64,000 nt of DNA from Bacteroidota bacterium. Lineage in GTDB: Bacteria; Bacteroidota; Bacteroidia; AKYH767-A; OLB10. Under the pieces are notes generated by a model. The model was not told where the DNA came from, made no database searches, and worked only from the letters and a program-made list of their open reading frames with translations. The position numbers and the translations under genes are program-made. The DNA lies in NCBI GenBank assembly GCA_024643795.1, contig JAHEMF010000002.1:1-64000 (forward strand), in the 5' to 3' direction. Below, piece after piece: positions 61,160 to 64,000 of this stretch (positions are counted from its first letter, which is position 1; each line of letters starts with the position of its first letter).

Positions 61160-61834
61160 TCAGTTTGAAGAATTGTGCGTTTGTTCCCATTGTAATACCA
61201 GAACTTCATCCAGCAAACGTTTTACATCTTCCGGATCAGTGCCGTCATAATATCCACGTATCCTTCTTTCTCTATCCAGTAAAATGAATTTTTCTGAGTG
61301 GATGAAATCATCCGGTCCACCGTCACCTTCCATGGCAGTAAGGTAAAACCCATATCTGGCCAGATCATAAATTTGCTTCTTGTCTCCGGTAATAAAATGC
61401 CAGATAGTGTTATCGGCCTCATATAATTGTGCGTATGCATTCAGTGCTGCTACTGTGTCATGAACGGGGTCTACAGTAAACGATAATATTTTTACAGGAT
61501 AATTGTCGGGCAGATCTTCCTGTACACGTTTCATCTGTTTCGACATGTTGGGGCAAATGGTTTTACATGTAGCAAAAAAGAAATTGGCTATATAAATATC
61601 GGCATTTAACTTCTCAAATGATACAGGCATGGAGTCCTGGTCTATCAATGAAAAGTCCATGACAGTGTGAAAAGTAGTATCAGTTGTACCCGATGGAGGT
61701 AATTCGCGTGGACCAAAGATCTCAAGGTGTTGAAATTGATTATCGCCCCTTGATAATAAAAAGTATGAAATAGCAGGAATGAATAATATTCCTAATATGA
61801 TAAGTGCTTTTCCTGAAAGTCTTGGATTACTCAT
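61160..61834 (-). CDS. SCO1/SenC family copper chaperone
   Basis: A 224-residue membrane-anchored thioredoxin-fold protein that delivers copper to the CuA site of cytochrome oxidase. One N-terminal helix (ALIILGILFIPAISYFLLS) anchors it to the inner membrane. The copper ligands are C90 and C94 in FATCKTICPNMS, and H179 in DDFIHSEKF. FTVDPVHDTVAALNAYAQ is also characteristic. It is placed between oxidase subunit IV and DUF420, as expected. Confidence 0.92.
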   Translation of the reverse strand: MSNPRLSGKALIILGILFIPAISYFLLSRGDNQFQHLEIFGPRELPPSGTTDTTFHTVMDFSLIDQDSMPVSFEKLNADIYIANFFFATCKTICPNMSKQMKRVQEDLPDNYPVKILSFTVDPVHDTVAALNAYAQLYEADNTIWHFITGDKKQIYDLARYGFYLTAMEGDGGPDDFIHSEKFILLDRERRIRGYYDGTDPEDVKRLLDEVLVLQWEQTHNSSN

Positions 61835-61855
61835 CCGTATAATAGGATGGTAATT

Positions 61856-62230
61856 TTACCCTAAGAGATTAAGGTAGTTACCCTCTGCCAATGCCATTAC
61901 TATGAGGTACAGGATCAGTAAGAAGGGGAGTACTATTGAATATTTCAAAGGTGAATTCTCATGTTTGAGGTGCATGAAAAAGGCAACAATATAATAGGCC
62001 TTTACAATTGTAAGAACAATGAATACAACAATGAGGATGCTATGTGGAATGGATGTAAATGCAATGCCTACCTCAAAAATGGTCACAAGTAACAAGATCC
62101 AAAAAGTCTTCCAGATGATCTTTACATTATTTTCAGTGTGATGTTCTTCAATGAATTGATTGTGAATATCACCGGTATAGTAACCGTGAACCTGCTTATT
62201 TTCGTTGTCTTTATGAGAATGTTCTGACAT
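61856..62230 (-). CDS. cytochrome c oxidase subunit IV (prokaryotic type)
   Basis: A 124-residue protein with three membrane helices (about 40-60, 66-88 and 98-118) and a His-rich soluble N-terminus (SEHSHKDNENKQVHGY). KAYYIVAFFMHLKHENSPLKY is the signature of prokaryotic COX IV (CtaF/CyoD-like). It stabilises the copper site of the oxidase. It is 21 bases from the subunit III gene upstream and 21 bases from the SCO gene downstream, in one operon. Confidence 0.87.
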   Translation of the reverse strand: MSEHSHKDNENKQVHGYYTGDIHNQFIEEHHTENNVKIIWKTFWILLLVTIFEVGIAFTSIPHSILIVVFIVLTIVKAYYIVAFFMHLKHENSPLKYSIVLPFLLILYLIVMALAEGNYLNLLG

Positions 62231-62251
62231 AATTGATTGTTGATCGGTTTT

Positions 62252-63073
62252 CTATACTAAGTAGAAGAATGTAAATACGAATACCCAAACAAGGTCTACA
62301 AAGTGCCAGTACAAGCCAGCCTTTTCAACCTGTTCATAGTGTCCTCTGCGTACATAAACTCCGTTAAGTACGTTTATGAGGATTATAATATTGATCATCA
62401 CGCCCGAGAATACGTGAAATCCGTGAAATCCAGTGATGAAGAAAAAGAAATCTGCAAACAAGGGGTTGCCGTATTCATTCCGCACCAAATTAGCACCGTG
62501 AAACTTAGGTGATTCCTCCATCAGCTTTTGAGCTGCAGCACCTGTTATTGTTTGTCCGTCTGATAATACCAGTGTATTTTCAACTACATGATGGTGTTCA
62601 TCAAATGGATGTCTTGCCAATGTACCATCGGTCATCACATATGCTCCATGCTCAGTTCCATGAATGAAATGATACCACTCCCATGCCTGAGAACCCAGGA
62701 ACATAAATCCACCTATCACAGTAAGTATCATCCAGGTGATCACAGATTTATTATTCCGCTTATGTCCTGCATCAACTGCGAGTACCATAGTAACCGAACT
62801 CATGATCAAAATAAATGTCATGAGTCCAACATATGCCAATGGTACATGTCCTTCAACAAACGGGAAGTGAGTAAAAACATCATTCGCTTTAGGCCATGTC
62901 TCTGCAAATCTGTGTCGTAAAACACCATATGCGATGATAAGTGAAGAGAATGTAAATGCGTCAGATACAAGGAAGAACCACATGTACATCTTCCCCCAAC
63001 TCACGTTAAAGGGAGAACGGCCACCTCCCCAAAGATTTTTCTTATTTTTTTCCAGTGTTGCTTGTTCAGACAT
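62252..63073 (-). CDS. cytochrome c oxidase subunit III (larger copy)
   Basis: A 273-residue heme-copper oxidase subunit III with about five helices. KMYMWFFLVSDAFTFSSLII opens the membrane part; LGSQAWEWYHFIHGTEHGAY and FFFITGFHGFHVFSGVMINI (about 210-229) carry the conserved Glu/His positions, and YWHFVDLVWVFVFTFFYL closes it. A loop of about 50 residues rich in His (HPFDEHHHVVENTL) between helices is unusual compared with plain COX3. It is the second of two subunit III genes in tandem. Confidence 0.9.
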   Translation of the reverse strand: MSEQATLEKNKKNLWGGGRSPFNVSWGKMYMWFFLVSDAFTFSSLIIAYGVLRHRFAETWPKANDVFTHFPFVEGHVPLAYVGLMTFILIMSSVTMVLAVDAGHKRNNKSVITWMILTVIGGFMFLGSQAWEWYHFIHGTEHGAYVMTDGTLARHPFDEHHHVVENTLVLSDGQTITGAAAQKLMEESPKFHGANLVRNEYGNPLFADFFFFITGFHGFHVFSGVMINIIILINVLNGVYVRRGHYEQVEKAGLYWHFVDLVWVFVFTFFYLV

Positions 63074-63173
63074 AGTAGGATTTTAATCGGGAAATGGGCC
63101 TCCGGCCCTAATTCCGGTGCAAAATAAATAGTTTTTTTCTCTCAGGCTACAAAAATTTATCAGTAGTGGAAAT

Positions 63174-63755
63174 TTACCTGATGAAATACAGGAAAATGAA
63201 CAGATACAGCCAAAGGCCATCAAGAAAATGCCAAAATATACCACACAGTTCAACGGCCAGGTAGTTTGAAGCACTATATCGTTGCTGGATAGACCTGAAA
63301 GAGACATAGATAAGGTAAATTATACCACCTATAAGGTGGGCGATATGCATCCCTGTTAGTATATAAAGAAATGATCCTGAGGGATTTCCAACTAAAAATA
63401 TCTTTTCAGCAACCAATTCAGACCATCCCAGAAATTGTGAAAAAACAAAGCCCAATCCCAACCCTAGGGTGATGAGCAGTCCAAGGATCAGGTGTTGAGG
63501 ATTATTTTTCTTTACTGCTTTGAATGCCCATTGCATGCTTATGCTGCTTGAGACTATCAATATTGTGGATATGTAAAATGCCACAGGGAGATCGAATTGG
63601 GTCCATGCCCCTTCAGCCTGCCTCACCACATAAGCACTGGTCATGCCGGCAAAAAGCATCACCATACTTACCATTGAAAGCCATAGTAAGATCTTTTGAG
63701 TTGGAATCTGGGTGTAGGTTTGTTGATCAGGCAAGGTGGGGTTCATAGTTTGCAT
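63174..63755 (-). CDS. cytochrome c oxidase subunit III family protein (smaller copy)
   Basis: A 193-residue subunit III family protein with five helices (about 25-45, 60-78, 90-110, 135-155 and 170-190). LWLSMVSMVMLFAGMTSAYV near the N-terminus and ILTGMHIAHLIGGIIYLIYV plus GIFWHFLDGLWLYLFIFLY near the C-terminus match the family. It is much shorter than the downstream copy and differs in sequence. The tandem pair is a regular Bacteroidota arrangement. It is 12 bases from the end of ctaB. Confidence 0.87.
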   Translation of the reverse strand: MQTMNPTLPDQQTYTQIPTQKILLWLSMVSMVMLFAGMTSAYVVRQAEGAWTQFDLPVAFYISTILIVSSSISMQWAFKAVKKNNPQHLILGLLITLGLGLGFVFSQFLGWSELVAEKIFLVGNPSGSFLYILTGMHIAHLIGGIIYLIYVSFRSIQQRYSASNYLAVELCGIFWHFLDGLWLYLFIFLYFIR

Positions 63756-63767
63756 CCTTTTGGGTTT

Positions 63768-64000
63768 TTAGGATTTATCAATGAGCAGTGCTATTAAAAC
63801 TACCGGTAAGTATATGAATGACCCGAACATAACACGACGGGCCGAAGGAATGTCTAATTTCATGTATAGCTTGAAAGCCAGAAAGGTTATTACCATCCCC
63901 GCAAGGGCAATTAGTGCAACACCTGTTGTTCCGGTCATACCGAAAACGTAAGGCAATAATCCCGCAGGAATAAGGCTAAAAGAGTAAATAAGTACCTGAA
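63768..64000 (-). CDS. ctaB: heme O synthase C-terminus (protoheme IX farnesyltransferase, partial)
   Basis: The last 76 or so codons of CtaB, cut by the right edge. The visible frame runs YSFSLIPAGLLPYVFGMTG, a hydrophobic segment, then KLDIPSARRVMFGSFIYLP and VVLIALLIDKS, the usual C-terminal helices of the UbiA-type farnesyltransferase. The frame is open to base 64000 with no stop. CtaB adds a farnesyl group to heme B to give heme O, the substrate of CtaA. It leads the subunit III genes in one operon. Confidence 0.87.
   Translation of the reverse strand, partial: QVLIYSFSLIPAGLLPYVFGMTGTTGVALIALAGMVITFLAFKLYMKLDIPSARRVMFGSFIYLPVVLIALLIDKS

Noticed and set aside
62252-63755. Second subunit III gene as a recent duplication or pseudogene
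   Set aside because: The two proteins differ greatly in length and sequence, both have complete helices, and tandem copies are usual in Bacteroidota.
1-64000. CRISPR arrays, insertion sequences, prophage or defence islands
   Set aside because: I saw no regularly spaced direct repeats, transposase, integrase, phage structural or known defence genes in the window.

Overview
The window is a chromosomal stretch of a Bacteroidota bacterium, probably Flavobacteriales-like, although the order cannot be fixed from the sequence alone. Four things point there: secreted proteins with type IX secretion C-terminal domains (5761-8139, 34561-37725, and a variant at 38036-39232); lineage-typical families such as DUF4837, the exbB/107-aa/exbD/exbD set and the Wzi/RemB-like barrel; start sites without clear Shine-Dalgarno sequences; and repeated TAnnTTTG promoter boxes. 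It is dense, mostly housekeeping DNA: about 61 protein genes (two cut by the window ends), two tRNA genes, no rRNA, no CRISPR array, and no insertion sequence or prophage that I can see.

Layout. 1-11 kb: polyprenol-phosphate mannosyltransferase, a deoxyhypusine synthase-like enzyme, a hydrolase, a GNAT/aspartate kinase/heme A synthase operon, a secreted M14 carboxypeptidase, an SRPBCC-GyrI fusion, tRNA-Arg, a secreted unknown and a heptosyltransferase-like enzyme. 11-24 kb: TatD, asparaginase, tRNA-Ser, the ExbB/ExbD energiser operon, an MsbA-like exporter, RbfA, a methyltransferase, a LolC/E-like permease, DusB, a CPBP protease, a sugar dehydrogenase and an esterase. 24-34 kb: surface polysaccharide genes (GT4, Wzi-like barrel, WecA/TagO-like transferase), GatA, MltD, a DUF4837 lipoprotein, two small membrane proteins and MetF. 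34-40 kb: a 1054-residue Ig-repeat surface protein next to an ECF sigma factor and its anti-sigma-like, PKD-containing membrane partner. 40-52 kb: LepA, a structured intergenic element, a META lipoprotein, PolA, a cysteine desulfurase, an RND exporter, RmlA, an epimerase and a prenyl diphosphate synthase. 52-58 kb: a light-response locus (photolyase, TIGR01777 oxidoreductase, thioredoxin-like ferredoxin, an unknown protein and a CarH/LitR-like B12 photoreceptor), then TyrS. 58-64 kb: an SDR reductase, TrhO and a cytochrome oxidase assembly cluster running off the right edge (DUF420, SCO, subunit IV, two subunit III proteins, CtaB).

Most notable points. (1) A B12-photoreceptor regulator with the full W-x9-EH sensor motif, but Gln where the Thermus protein has the His that ligates cobalt after light exposure. 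It is co-directional with a ferredoxin and an unknown protein and divergent from a photolyase operon, across an intergenic region full of short repeats. (2) Nine genes have a TAnnTTTG box only 4-9 bases before the start codon, implying leaderless or near-leaderless mRNAs. (3) A two-hairpin structured element lies downstream of lepA. (4) An anti-sigma-like inner-membrane protein carries a PKD domain and a gliding/T9SS-type C-terminal domain.
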